The translations under genes and the position numbers were made by a program. A stretch of DNA of 64,000 bases from an uncultured Chlamydiaceae bacterium (GTDB lineage: Bacteria > Chlamydiota > Chlamydiia > Chlamydiales > Chlamydiaceae). Shown in pieces: positions 35,494 through 45,118 of the stretch. Numbering within the stretch: position 1 is the first letter of the stretch; each line of letters starts with the position of its first letter. Under the pieces are notes generated by a model. It searched no databases. It had not been told where the DNA came from and saw nothing but the letters and a program-made list of their open reading frames with translations. Where the stretch lies: positions 1 through 64,000 of the forward strand of contig CALGBW010000008.1 in assembly GCA_937884635.1 (NCBI GenBank), in the 5' to 3' direction.

Positions 35494-36669
35494 TTAAAAA
35501 GCTTGGATGCTACTAGTTAAAGGAATAAGAATAGATAACATGATCACACCGATAATCCCTCCAAGAAAAATCAGGATGATGGGTTGGCTCCATGAGGCAA
35601 TCCAGGTGAGAGTTTTTTGTGTGTCGCCGCTGTAAATATGAGCGATATCCTCTAATACGTGGGCGAGACTCCCAGACTCTTCTCCTAGAGAAACCATACC
35701 TGTAACTAGCTTAGGAACCCACGGGGTTTTATCTAATTCTTGGCTGAGGGTATTTCCTTGAATTACGCCCTCCATGACTCGCTGTAAATCTTGTTTTACA
35801 GCTATATAGGTAATGGCATCACACCCTATTTCTAAGCCGTCTATTAATGTTCCACCTCCACGAACAATCGCCGCAGCAACGGAGCAAAAACGACATAAGC
35901 ATAGTTTGATAAAGAAGGTTTTGGATAGGGGAAATGCAAAAATCAGCCTCTCTATTATGCGTCGCCATTGTTTCAGGCGTAGTAGGAAGTACAGCACGAC
36001 GCTGACAAAACCAAGGCTAATCAATAATAGGTTTTTATAAGAGCAGATGAAAGTGCTCAAAGCAAAGACACAACGCGTTGTGCGATTCAGCTCGATATAA
36101 TCAAAGGTTTCTTGGAGAGAGGGGATTACACTCGTAAGGAAAAACAGGATAATTCCAAAAGAAAAAATAAGAAGCACACAAGGATAGCTCAATGCTGAAA
36201 GGAGTTTTTTAGATAGTTCTTCTTTCCGTTCCAGAACATGAACAACATGGCGGAGGCTCTCTTCTAAGTTGCCTGTCTTTTCTCCAGCCAGGACACTACT
36301 ACAGTAGAACTGGTCGAATATTTTTCCATAGGAGGACATCGCGGTAGATAATGTTCCCCCAGATCGAATTTTCTCCATAAACATCGTGAGTAATTCAGAA
36401 AAGGGGTGTTTGGGATAGAGATCCTTAAGAGAAGACAGGCTCTCATATAAAGGTAACCCCGATTTGAGTAGGAGAATCAGCTGTTTAGTGAATACGATTA
36501 GTTCAGCTCTTTTAATAGAGATTTTTTTAGGGCGGGTCGCTTTAATCGCTAAAACGCGTTTTCCTTGGTGTATCAGCTGTTCTTTTGCTTCACGCATATG
36601 GACAGCTTCCAGTTGACCTATTGCTTTCTTTCCCTGAGCGTTGAGGTAGGTATATTGGAACCACGGCAT
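35494..36669 (-). CDS. gspF: GspF-type type II secretion inner-membrane protein
   Basis: The 391-residue platform protein has two GspF domains (about 50-170 and 255-385) and three membrane segments near 150-170, 200-225 and 355-385. Family phrases include FTKQLILLLKSGLPLYESL and GMVSLGEESGSLAHVLEDIA. It connects the GspE ATPase with the pseudopilus. ATG 36669 (MPWFQYTY) is taken as the start; GTG at 36675 is an alternative. It begins 8 bases after the gspE stop. Confidence 0.93.
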   Translation of the reverse strand: MPWFQYTYLNAQGKKAIGQLEAVHMREAKEQLIHQGKRVLAIKATRPKKISIKRAELIVFTKQLILLLKSGLPLYESLSSLKDLYPKHPFSELLTMFMEKIRSGGTLSTAMSSYGKIFDQFYCSSVLAGEKTGNLEESLRHVVHVLERKEELSKKLLSALSYPCVLLIFSFGIILFFLTSVIPSLQETFDYIELNRTTRCVFALSTFICSYKNLLLISLGFVSVVLYFLLRLKQWRRIIERLIFAFPLSKTFFIKLCLCRFCSVAAAIVRGGGTLIDGLEIGCDAITYIAVKQDLQRVMEGVIQGNTLSQELDKTPWVPKLVTGMVSLGEESGSLAHVLEDIAHIYSGDTQKTLTWIASWSQPIILIFLGGIIGVIMLSILIPLTSSIQAF

Positions 36670-36677
36670 ACTCACAC

Positions 36678-38171
36678 CTATATGCGTTTGGTAATGCGTA
36701 AAACTTCAGCAAGGGTCGTAGTTCCTGCTAGTGCTTCTGCAACACCGTGTTCTAGCAGAGGGCGGAAACCTTTTTCCTCAGCGCTAGCACGTAGGTGATG
36801 ATAGGGGTGGTTTAAAGCTATTTCAGAACGCAGGTCTGTGTCAGGGCGGAAGAGCTCATAAATCCCTCTACGCCCTTTATACCCTGAACGAAAACATGCG
36901 GAGCAGCCCCTACCTCGGAAAAGGGTAGAACTTGGGTCTTTACCAAGAGAAGCGAGTAGCGCTTGTTCATGGGAATCTGGGTTGTAGCTTTCTTTACAGT
37001 GAGGGCAAATTTTTCTAACCAAACGCTGCGCTACTACCCCAAGAATCGTTGCAGACAATAGGTAAGGTTCGATTCCCATGTCTAATAATCGAGGAACAGC
37101 CGAGATAGCATCGTTCGTATGTAGTGTGCTGACTACTAAATGCCCTGTCAACGCTGCTTGAATAGCAATTTCAGCTGTTTCCTTATCTCGGATTTCCCCA
37201 ATCATTAATACATCAGGATCCTGACGTAATAAATGACGCAACCCTACAGCAAAGGTTAGACCGATTTTTGGTTTTACAGCTACCTGTGCAGCGCCAGCCA
37301 GTTTGTATTCAGGAGGATCTTCGATCGTCATGATATTAGTGAATGCACCACATAAGTGTTGAATAGTGCTGTAGAGAGTAGTTGTCTTCCCACTACCAGT
37401 GGGTCCTGTAACCAAAAGAATTCCCTCTGGAGCAGAGATTACTTCTTTGAAAGAGCGCTCGAGATCAGAAGGCATAAGTAGACCAGCAACATCTAAAATG
37501 GCGTTGCGCTTGTCTAGAATGCGGAGTACAACACGCTCACCATGAATGACAGGGACTGTGCTGACTCGCATGTCAATTTCTTCTCCTCCAAGCTGGATTT
37601 TAATCCTGCCATCTTGGGGTAGGCGGTGTTCTGCAATATCCATTTTTGCTAACACTTTCACGCGGGTGATTAAAGCAGAACGTAAGGGAGCAGGTGGTGA
37701 TAGGCGATCATGCAAGACACCATCAATTCGATAACGGACACGTAGGGAGTCATCAGTAGGCTCAAAGTGAATGTCAGAAGCACGCTCTTCAATGGCTTCC
37801 TTAAGGATAAGATTCAATAACCGAACTACAGGAGCTGGGTCTGTACTCTCTAAAAGATCTTGTTCTTCAGCCGTAAGGGGATGCTCACCCTGTGTCATAG
37901 ACAGCAGCATATCAGAGGCATTCCCCTCTAGTTGCGAATAGAGCTTATGAAGGGTGCGGAGGATAAGAGCTTCATCATGTTGCTCGAAGTACAGAGGCTT
38001 TTTAACCAAAAGTCGTAGTTCATCCTGCGCTATTAGAGGAGTCTCTTTTGCATGGCCCATTATAATACGGTCCTTCTCCTCTCGCAGGGGAACCATGACA
38101 TGTTTTTTCAAGAAGGAATAGGGGAACATGTCAAGTAAGGTTTGTGATAGGGCGGGATTAACGGCCATCAT
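36678..38171 (-). CDS. gspE: GspE-type type II secretion ATPase
   Basis: This 497-residue cytoplasmic motor ATPase has Walker A GPTGSGKTTTLYS, the Asp box (FTNIMTIEDPPEY), Walker B (DPDVLMIGEIRDKETA) and the His box (GHLVVSTLHTNDA). A four-cysteine zinc knuckle (CPHC ... CSAC) is present near 425-450, as in GspE/PilB. It powers pseudopilus growth with GspF. The start overlaps gspD by 14 bases, and two adjacent ATGs (38171 and 38168) are both usable. Confidence 0.95.
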   Translation of the reverse strand: MMAVNPALSQTLLDMFPYSFLKKHVMVPLREEKDRIIMGHAKETPLIAQDELRLLVKKPLYFEQHDEALILRTLHKLYSQLEGNASDMLLSMTQGEHPLTAEEQDLLESTDPAPVVRLLNLILKEAIEERASDIHFEPTDDSLRVRYRIDGVLHDRLSPPAPLRSALITRVKVLAKMDIAEHRLPQDGRIKIQLGGEEIDMRVSTVPVIHGERVVLRILDKRNAILDVAGLLMPSDLERSFKEVISAPEGILLVTGPTGSGKTTTLYSTIQHLCGAFTNIMTIEDPPEYKLAGAAQVAVKPKIGLTFAVGLRHLLRQDPDVLMIGEIRDKETAEIAIQAALTGHLVVSTLHTNDAISAVPRLLDMGIEPYLLSATILGVVAQRLVRKICPHCKESYNPDSHEQALLASLGKDPSSTLFRGRGCSACFRSGYKGRRGIYELFRPDTDLRSEIALNHPYHHLRASAEEKGFRPLLEHGVAEALAGTTTLAEVLRITKRI

Positions 38172-40386
38172 ACTCTTGTTCCTCTACATCTCGCACGGAG
38201 AGCTCACGGGAGGAGGTTTGTTCCCGGGCGGTTTTGATCGCCTGTTCGCCAGCAGCAATTGCTTCTTGGAATTCCCTTCCTTCTCCAGGTCGAGCAGATA
38301 AAAACGCTTCTTCTTGACGTTCTTCTTGTTCAACAGGATTGTCTAAAATCTTAGGAGTAATGAATACAAACATTTCTGTTTGTGTATTTGTCGTAGAGTC
38401 CATTCCAAACAGCTTGCCGATACCTGGGATCTCCCCTAAGAAAGGAATGCCATCTTGTGAATCAGATGAATGTTTGCAACGCAGCCCTCCGATGATGACG
38501 GTTTCTCCGTCTGCAATACGCACCTTGTTGGTAATATTTCTGCGCGTCACATCAGGCCGTTCTTGCGTATTCTTCCCTGTAGAGTCAAAGGTAATATCCG
38601 TTTCTAACGTGATATAGCTCTTGCCATCTTCTTCTCCGATGTTGATCACAGGGAGGATTTTAATCATAATCCCGTATTGCGCGCGGTTGTACTGTAAACG
38701 ATCTTTTTCTGAGGCGACAGCTATGGACATCTCTTCTACAATAGCAATGCGAGCAGGAGTTTGGTTCATAGTCACAACCGATGGACTCGCATTGATACGG
38801 ACATCTTCCTGAGACATGAGGAATTGGTATGCAAAATCGTAACTCGGGACTAAAGCACCCCCTGCGCCCTTGAATAAGAACTCTAAAATTCCTGAGCTTG
38901 CCCAAGATAAGGAAGCAGAGCCTTTCTTACAGACCTCTTCTCCTAATCGTAGAAGGTTTAATCCCGAACGATGTTGGTTAGAGAGTTTTCTTTCGAAGAG
39001 CAAGACCTCTATACGCACCATTTTTTTCGGTATGTCTAATTTTTTCAGCAGAAGCTTAATCTGTGGTAGGGCCTCACGTTCAATCACCATGATCAGAGTG
39101 CCCGTTTTTGAATCTGCAATGAAACTCCCATACTTCACAGATCCCTCTTTTGGCGTGATATCTGCGGAGGTATCGATATGAATAGCAGAGGAAACAGAAG
39201 CAGCAGGGGCTCCTCCCATTGTAGCGGGCTGTGAGAAAATATCATGCACCTGGGAGAGTAATGCTGCAAGCTCTTGGGGATCTGAGTGTTTGACGTTGTA
39301 CCAGAACACCATTTTATCAGAGGGATTTTCAATTCCCCCTTCAAGGTTTTTAATTAGGTCAATAGCCTTATAAACAAGAGTAGCTGTTCCACTTAAAAAT
39401 AGGGACTTCCCTTGATTTTGCAAGGGGACGACTTTGAGTCCTGATGCGGATACATCCTGTTCTTTAAGAAAATCTTCTCGGAAGGCTGCTTTTAAAATAG
39501 CCACCATTTCCGTTGGGTCTATTTTTGTCAGTGGAACGATACGATATTCTTGGTTAACACTGTCTGCTTGGATGAAATCATAGATTTTAAGCAGTTCGCT
39601 GAGCTCTCCTACAGTTCCAAATAGCCAGAGTTTTCCACCAATCACATCAATTTGAATGGTGTCATTATTAGCGAATTTTTTTAACGCTTGTGCATCCGCA
39701 CGTACATCTATGTTTTTAGATGAGAGAATAAATCCGATGTAGGAATTAGGAGGAAGGATTTCTAGATCTTTTTTTGCTGAAAAAACACCAAGAACTCCAG
39801 TTCCCTCCTGACGTGTATTATATAGTTCTCGAATCCAAGGGCTCACTTCTCGGATACCAATGCCAAGCCTAGCTAAAAGCGTCGTTAAGCATTCCTCAAA
39901 ACCTTCTTTAGGAATCATAAATTTTGAATAGGAAGAGAGCTTGATATTTCCTATTTGTGAAGGGATCAGGTAGATAATATGGTCGGAGCCATAGTCCGCA
40001 ACTAGATTATAGATTGTCGTTTCAGCCTGACTCCAAAGAGCATAATCATTGGGATTGCCACCACGTTCGGTTATTTCAGCAACCCAAAGCTCTTCCATAT
40101 GTTTCAAATGGTTTTTGACCTGCTGCAACCGATATTTGAGATCCTCCCACTGAGCTGTATCTGTGCAGCCGGAAGATTGCAAAGACATAGCCTCTTCATA
40201 TAGCTGTTTTAGTTGATGGTTAGATTCGCGCATGTCTGCATTGAATGAAGAGAGGAAAGGCGCGTATTCTGACGCTCCAGAATCCTGCTGCAATGCCGTT
40301 TTTTTCTCAGAGATTGTCAAAGCATAGCCCTGAGAGCAGCAGGTTAAGCTGAATACACAGATAAATGGATATCCCCAAAAACGCAT
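38158..40386 (-). CDS. gspD: GspD-type secretin
   Basis: The 742-residue outer-membrane channel has a signal peptide (1-22), a coiled N-terminal region (about 50-120) not typical of GspD, N-domains (NDTIQIDVIGGKLWLFGTVG; VVPLQNQGKSLFLSGTA) and a secretin core. The core carries the signature VRIADGETVIIGGLRCKHS and GEIPGIGKLFG. The C-terminal tail is Glu/Arg-rich. It is the gate of the type II pathway. CT573 precedes it with no gap and gspE overlaps its end, so the operon is tightly coupled. Confidence 0.92.
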   Translation of the reverse strand: MRFWGYPFICVFSLTCCSQGYALTISEKKTALQQDSGASEYAPFLSSFNADMRESNHQLKQLYEEAMSLQSSGCTDTAQWEDLKYRLQQVKNHLKHMEELWVAEITERGGNPNDYALWSQAETTIYNLVADYGSDHIIYLIPSQIGNIKLSSYSKFMIPKEGFEECLTTLLARLGIGIREVSPWIRELYNTRQEGTGVLGVFSAKKDLEILPPNSYIGFILSSKNIDVRADAQALKKFANNDTIQIDVIGGKLWLFGTVGELSELLKIYDFIQADSVNQEYRIVPLTKIDPTEMVAILKAAFREDFLKEQDVSASGLKVVPLQNQGKSLFLSGTATLVYKAIDLIKNLEGGIENPSDKMVFWYNVKHSDPQELAALLSQVHDIFSQPATMGGAPAASVSSAIHIDTSADITPKEGSVKYGSFIADSKTGTLIMVIEREALPQIKLLLKKLDIPKKMVRIEVLLFERKLSNQHRSGLNLLRLGEEVCKKGSASLSWASSGILEFLFKGAGGALVPSYDFAYQFLMSQEDVRINASPSVVTMNQTPARIAIVEEMSIAVASEKDRLQYNRAQYGIMIKILPVINIGEEDGKSYITLETDITFDSTGKNTQERPDVTRRNITNKVRIADGETVIIGGLRCKHSSDSQDGIPFLGEIPGIGKLFGMDSTTNTQTEMFVFITPKILDNPVEQEERQEEAFLSARPGEGREFQEAIAAGEQAIKTAREQTSSRELSVRDVEEQEYDGR

Positions 40387-41661
40387 TTATGCTCCTCCGC
40401 AATGGTTTTTCGGCTTTTCAGTTGACTGGCTTACATCCCCATGAACAGTTTGTTTGAGTGGTAAAGAAACAGATTCAACAAGGGTTCTTTGTGCATTGAA
40501 TACATGCCCTTTCAGAACGAAATTCTTATCAGTCTTTTCAATGCGATCAAAAATGAACAAGGGACTTTGGATTTTTCCAGAAAGGAAGTCTTCTAATTGC
40601 TGTATAGAAGACATTTTCTCCCAACCTTTCTTCCCATGTACAATCCAGTCTTCTGGTGATAAAATGAAACGTTCTCCGCCAATGCATACAATGGGTTTAG
40701 TCCATGTATGCATGCCTACAAACTCAATCTCTTTCAGAAGTTCTACAAATTCTAATGGCGATGTGGCCATTTTCACGAGATTGATTTGCTGATGTTGTAA
40801 TCCTCCAACATTCCACACCACAAGAGAGAATAGCTTATCATCAACATGTTGTACCTCTAGAAGGGGAACTTCCGTACTCTCTCCATGAAAATCACCACAT
40901 GAAGACCAACGCTCCCCATCCCATAACAAAATGTCTCCTTGAGCAAGATAACGATGGTAGCTGTCTCCTGAAGGAGAGATGAATTCTATACGATCTTTAT
41001 CTGCCTTATCCACAAACTCTTCTCCTCCATGCATGGCTAGGAATTTATCTACACCTAAGCGGCGCATTTTCTGCTTGATGGCAAAACTTGGATCTACCCG
41101 CAAGCCTCCGATTTCCCAGTCACTATCATCTCGAGGGGTTGTGGTTAGAACAAAGGATGAAGTCTGAGGTTTTTGTTGCCCTTGTTCGGATTGGCTTGGT
41201 TGTAGGCAAACTGTGACGTGCAGTTGGTTTTGGTCCCCTCGAACAGGGCGACATTCTATCCATAAACGAGAGGGCTCATGTACCGGAGAAAATTCTATTT
41301 CTCCCTTTCCTGTTGGTTTGGGTTGTAAATAAATTTTTTCTCCAGCTTTAGTTGTTAAAGAGATTTTTGATGGCAAAAATTTAATAAAGGCCGTGGGTTC
41401 TGTTGCATCAGGGCGACCATTTTTCCCTAAAAACAAGATGGCTTGATGCAAATCTGGTAAAGATTCATTGATTTCAGGCGCCATTAGCGACCACCCACCA
41501 GTAAGAGAAGGAGTCGTTAGGGTCGTACGCTTTGCACTCTGTTCCAGCTCAAAGAACTGCGACATTTGATAAAAATTGGTCATTTCTTTGTCCCTAAACG
41601 TTAACCACAGGGATGTAGAGATGCCTATGACACTGTAAATAAGACAAGCAATTCGGTACAT
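40387..41661 (-). CDS. Membrane-anchored protein upstream of gspD (CT573 type)
   Basis: The 424-residue protein has a single N-terminal membrane helix (about 3-18) and a large extracytoplasmic part with few cysteines. It ends immediately at the gspD start, the position GspC holds in classical type II operons. The one-anchor topology also fits a GspC-like coupling role, but I see no clear GspC HR or PDZ sequence, so this is inference. The 91 bases upstream are AT-rich and contain a perfect 26-bp palindrome over the pepP stop. Confidence 0.72.
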   Translation of the reverse strand: MYRIACLIYSVIGISTSLWLTFRDKEMTNFYQMSQFFELEQSAKRTTLTTPSLTGGWSLMAPEINESLPDLHQAILFLGKNGRPDATEPTAFIKFLPSKISLTTKAGEKIYLQPKPTGKGEIEFSPVHEPSRLWIECRPVRGDQNQLHVTVCLQPSQSEQGQQKPQTSSFVLTTTPRDDSDWEIGGLRVDPSFAIKQKMRRLGVDKFLAMHGGEEFVDKADKDRIEFISPSGDSYHRYLAQGDILLWDGERWSSCGDFHGESTEVPLLEVQHVDDKLFSLVVWNVGGLQHQQINLVKMATSPLEFVELLKEIEFVGMHTWTKPIVCIGGERFILSPEDWIVHGKKGWEKMSSIQQLEDFLSGKIQSPLFIFDRIEKTDKNFVLKGHVFNAQRTLVESVSLPLKQTVHGDVSQSTEKPKNHCGGA

Positions 41662-41741
41662 ATTTAGGGAAAAATAAAAATAAAATAACTAATTAATGAA
41701 AAAAAATCAAATAAAGCTAAATTATCCTCGCTCGAGTTTAT

Positions 41742-41767
41742 ATACCTATTATTTAAATAATAGGTAT
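41742..41767. repeat. Perfect 26-bp palindrome over the pepP stop codon
   Basis: atacctattattt (41742-41754) is followed directly by its exact reverse complement (41755-41767), with no spacer. It includes the last codons and TAA stop of pepP and lies 81 bases before the CT573 ATG. It could be a dimeric-protein operator for the type II operon or an mRNA 3' hairpin. It is AT-rich and has no T-tract. Confidence 0.75.
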
Positions 41768-42820
41768 TTCTTTAGAGATAGGTCTGTTTGTCAAACTAAT
41801 ATTTTCATTATTAGTAATAAGCAGGGTGTCTTCTAAACGAATGCCACCGATCCCAGGGAGATACACACCAGGTTCTACGGTTACTGTCATGCCCTCTTGT
41901 AGGATTTCTTCACTTTGAGCGTTGAGCCTGGGGTATTCATGGACATTGCGTCCTACCCCATGACCCGTTCCATGTATGAAATACTGATCGAGTTGATAGT
42001 GATTGAGCACGCGTCGCACTTCATTATGTACCTCTTGACAGCGTTTCCCTGCTAGACATAGGGCTATGCCAGCTTCTTGAGCCTCTGCAACGGCTCGATA
42101 CCCTTCTATCAATCGGGAATCAGGCTGACCCCAGGCAACCGTACGTGTCATATCAGAACAATATCCATGATAGAGAACACCGATATCAATTAATACGATA
42201 TCCCCTTTGCGTAACGGGCGATCCGTAGTTAATGCGTGAGGGAAGGCGGCGTGTTCTCCGAAGGCAATGATTGGTGAGAAAGAGGTTCCCTCTGCACCAG
42301 CTTTATCCCAAAAGATTTTTAGAAGGCGGACAACTTCTCTTTCTGTAATCCCTTCTTGTAATAAAGAGAGTACGTGATCATAACCTTCAGATCCTAGGTT
42401 GGCAGCGTCACGCATTCTCTCGATTTCTTCAGAACTTTTGATACTACGTAATCTCTCAGCAAATTGTACTTGAGGGATAAGAGCACAGCCGAATTTCTCC
42501 CAGGATTGATGGCGTTGGTAGGACGTATGTTGGCTATCAAAGCCTACACGTGTGTAACCAGCTTTTTGTATGTATGCAAGTAAGGCTGCATTGACATCCT
42601 GATCACAGAAGATCAAGGGCAATTGGGATAAAGAAGCATATAAAGCATGGTCCATAGGGGAGACAAAAAATACACTACTAGTTTTGCTTATAAGTAGTGT
42701 CCCTGAGACCGCTTCATCATAAAGGAAGTAACCAATATCTTCTGGTCTTTCTATGATACAGGCGTCTAAATGCTGAGCTGCTAAAGCTGCTTGTGCACGT
42801 TGTATTCGGTTGGGAACCAT
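41753..42820 (-). CDS. pepP: Xaa-Pro aminopeptidase/dipeptidase (M24 family)
   Basis: The 355-residue metallopeptidase of the creatinase fold carries the dimetal ligands in order: LIDIGVLYHGYCSDMTRT (two Asp), GTGHGVGRNVHEYP (His), VTVEPGVYLPG (Glu) and IRLEDTLL (Glu). It cleaves peptides with proline at the second position and probably recycles imported peptides. It lies between sctT (147-base gap) and the CT573-gspD operon. In C. trachomatis and C. pneumoniae, as I recall, it adjoins mutL instead, so its position here marks a rearrangement joint. Confidence 0.92.
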   Translation of the reverse strand: MVPNRIQRAQAALAAQHLDACIIERPEDIGYFLYDEAVSGTLLISKTSSVFFVSPMDHALYASLSQLPLIFCDQDVNAALLAYIQKAGYTRVGFDSQHTSYQRHQSWEKFGCALIPQVQFAERLRSIKSSEEIERMRDAANLGSEGYDHVLSLLQEGITEREVVRLLKIFWDKAGAEGTSFSPIIAFGEHAAFPHALTTDRPLRKGDIVLIDIGVLYHGYCSDMTRTVAWGQPDSRLIEGYRAVAEAQEAGIALCLAGKRCQEVHNEVRRVLNHYQLDQYFIHGTGHGVGRNVHEYPRLNAQSEEILQEGMTVTVEPGVYLPGIGGIRLEDTLLITNNENISLTNRPISKEIPII

Positions 42821-42967
42821 GGGTCAAATCCTAGCATTGTAAAAAATTTTGTGGCATTTTAGCTAGGAGATCACCACAACTCAACAACTTTTCGTGAGAA
42901 GAACGTGATTCTTCATAATAGGGTTCAGAGGTAGGCAAGGATAGTAGATGATTAAGCAGAGGAACGC

Positions 42968-43837
42968 TTAAAAGACTTGTGATTTCACTCCTAGTAGGAT
43001 AACAGGCGCTTCTTTGAACCAGGCTAGTGTGAAGTAATCGATTTGCTTCATGATAAACCACCAGGACAGGGTTAAAAAGAGGAGACCCATAAAGGCTTTT
43101 AACGCCGATAAGAGGTAGATGACCTGCACCTGAGGTGCCATCCTATTGATAATTCCTAAGAATAAATCGGACATTAACATAGCTACAGCAGCCGGTGCGC
43201 TGAGCTGAATGGTCATCACTAAGCATAGCTGACACATTTTCAATAGAGAAACCCAGATAGGGGCATCCAGCATCATCATACTTTGAGGCAGGAAGGAATG
43301 AATAGGGATGACAGTAAGAGATTGCATCAACAACGAGATCACAATACGATGTCCCCCTGTTAGCCAGAAAATGATGGTAACAAAATAGTGGTAGAAGATC
43401 CCATGAGGAGAAGTCTGTTCAATGGAAATGGGGGAGGAAGCACCTTCTAATCCTTGAATCCCTTGCTGGTTTGTAATGAAAGAACCTGCTGATTGAACAG
43501 CGTAAAAGGGAAAGGCTAAAACAAAACCAACCAGGGTTCCAATGAAAATCTCTTTGATAATGAGTAAATAGAAAATATCTTGGTCCAAATAATGATGGAT
43601 ATATGTTTCTGAAAGGACTTGTGGGAATAAAATAGCCAACCAAGAGAGGCCAATACCAATTTTAATCGGAGAAGGGAAGAGCTTTGCCCCTAAGAAGGGT
43701 ACGATAGCAAAGATAGGTAGAAGCCGAGAAAATAGTAAAAGAAATACGGTCCATACGTAAGACGCTGGGAACCGAAAAATATAATCTATATAGGAAGAGC
43801 CAAGCCCAGATAAGACCTCTGGAAGGGAACTAGCCAT
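42968..43837 (-). CDS. sctT: SctT, type III secretion export apparatus protein
   Basis: The 289-residue FliR/YscT-family membrane protein has about six helices (VWTVFLLLFSRLLPIFAIVPF; GTLVGFVLAFPFYAVQSAG; QVIYLLSALKAFMGLLFLTL). It has the family phrase AAPAAVAML-like APAAVAMLMSDLFLGIINRM. With SctR and SctS it forms the helical export gate of the injectisome. It follows sctS by 6 bases. It is the last gene of the sctJ-T operon, and the 147 bases downstream hold nothing I can support. Confidence 0.93.
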   Translation of the reverse strand: MASSLPEVLSGLGSSYIDYIFRFPASYVWTVFLLLFSRLLPIFAIVPFLGAKLFPSPIKIGIGLSWLAILFPQVLSETYIHHYLDQDIFYLLIIKEIFIGTLVGFVLAFPFYAVQSAGSFITNQQGIQGLEGASSPISIEQTSPHGIFYHYFVTIIFWLTGGHRIVISLLMQSLTVIPIHSFLPQSMMMLDAPIWVSLLKMCQLCLVMTIQLSAPAAVAMLMSDLFLGIINRMAPQVQVIYLLSALKAFMGLLFLTLSWWFIMKQIDYFTLAWFKEAPVILLGVKSQVF

Positions 43838-43843
43838 GATACG

Positions 43844-44128
43844 CTATTTCCATTTATAAAAATTTTGGAAGATTTGAGAGGTAAAACTATAAATCATACC
43901 ACTTAGCCACCCGCCACAGATCATGAGCGTACCAAAAATCACAACTAACTTAATGGCAAAAGCAAACGTTTGTTCTTGAATCTGTGTTGCAGCCTGAAAG
44001 ATAGCCACCATAATCCCCACGATTGAAGCGAGAATAATAGGCGGAGCTGAAATGATCAAAATCAGCATTAGAGACTGATATGAGAATTCAAACAGCATGG
44101 CTTTGAAACTAGATGCAAGAATGAGCAC
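43844..44128 (-). CDS. sctS: SctS, type III secretion export apparatus protein
   Basis: The 94-residue FliQ/YscS-family protein has two membrane helices (about 19-41 and 56-78) around the conserved turn with QAATQIQEQTFAFAIKL. A GTG start at 44128 is used; an internal ATG at 44098 would still retain both helices. It lies between sctR (12-base gap) and sctT. Confidence 0.92.
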   Translation of the reverse strand: MLILASSFKAMLFEFSYQSLMLILIISAPPIILASIVGIMVAIFQAATQIQEQTFAFAIKLVVIFGTLMICGGWLSGMIYSFTSQIFQNFYKWK

Positions 44129-44140
44129 AGCGAATCACTC

Positions 44141-45046
44141 CTATTTAAAGCTAATCATCAATCCTTGAAGAAGTAAAGTCCACCCATCAACCATTACAAC
44201 AAGCAAAAGTTTCAAAGGCAAGGAAATGGATAAAGGAGAAAGCATCATCATTTGCATAGCCACCAGGACGTTGGCAGTAACTAAGTCAATGACAAAGAAC
44301 GGTAAGTAAATCAAAACACCAATCTCAAAAGCATTTTTGATTTGTCCCATGATAAAGGCAGGAATAACCACAACAAAGTCTGACGGAGTCAGCTTCTCGC
44401 GAATCTCTGGTGGGAATGTCTTTTGAGAAATTTTATAAAAACTTTGAATTTGAGGTTTAGGTGTATTACGTATCAGGAATGAGCGTAGGGGTTCTTTGGA
44501 TTTGTTTAAAGCAACGAAAATTGTTTCAGCTCCCTCAGCAGAAAATAAGTCTCGGGGAATGGCGTTGGATTCGATCCCTTTTTTCGCATCGTTGTACATA
44601 GCAACGCCAGTAGGGAACATAACGTAAATAGAGAGAATTAAAGCAATCCCGTTCAATACCTGGCTGGGGGGGGTCTGCTGAACTCCCAAGGCGTTTCTGA
44701 GTAAGACTAGTGTAATAATAATCTTCAGGTAAGAAGTGAGCAGCATAACCAGAAATGGAGACAGCGCTAGGAAAATTAAAATAACTGCCTGAGTTGTTAA
44801 ATCTGGATATGTATCTGAAAATGCTCCTGACGCCAGATCTTGATTGCGTAAGACGTCATCAGAAGTTACCTCTCCATAACAGACTGCAGGAGGGACCTTT
44901 TTGGGCTCGTAGTCAGGTAAGGGAATAGCAACTTCTTCTGCTTGAGGTGGTCGGCATGCAGAAGGGCACGAGGGTCTTTCGCTCCCTAGACAGGGAAGAA
45001 CACCTAACATAGCAATGTATAAGAGGAAGTGGAAGACAACACGCAT
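44141..45046 (-). CDS. sctR: SctR, type III secretion export apparatus protein
   Basis: The 301-residue FliP/YscR-family protein has, as in FliP, a cleavable signal peptide (1-22). A Pro/Cys-rich periplasmic insert (about 25-85) follows that is long for the family, then the conserved core: SPFLVMLLTSYLKIIITLVLLRNALG, QTPPSQVLNGIALILSI and VVIPAFIMGQIKNAFEIG. It forms the pentameric core of the export gate. ATG 45046 was preferred to the upstream in-frame TTG. Confidence 0.94.
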   Translation of the reverse strand: MRVVFHFLLYIAMLGVLPCLGSERPSCPSACRPPQAEEVAIPLPDYEPKKVPPAVCYGEVTSDDVLRNQDLASGAFSDTYPDLTTQAVILIFLALSPFLVMLLTSYLKIIITLVLLRNALGVQQTPPSQVLNGIALILSIYVMFPTGVAMYNDAKKGIESNAIPRDLFSAEGAETIFVALNKSKEPLRSFLIRNTPKPQIQSFYKISQKTFPPEIREKLTPSDFVVVIPAFIMGQIKNAFEIGVLIYLPFFVIDLVTANVLVAMQMMMLSPLSISLPLKLLLVVMVDGWTLLLQGLMISFK

Positions 45047-45118
45047 AGTCAATGATTCTCGATATTCGTTATTGCTCGTTCGCCTGTTTTGGAGAAGAGG
45101 TTTCTTCAGGTTTTTGTT

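Noticed and set aside
42831..43061. Minus-strand 76-codon frame after sctT
   Set aside because: It overlaps the sctT end in another frame and has no recognisable domain. It may be debris at the rearrangement joint, but coding is not supported.
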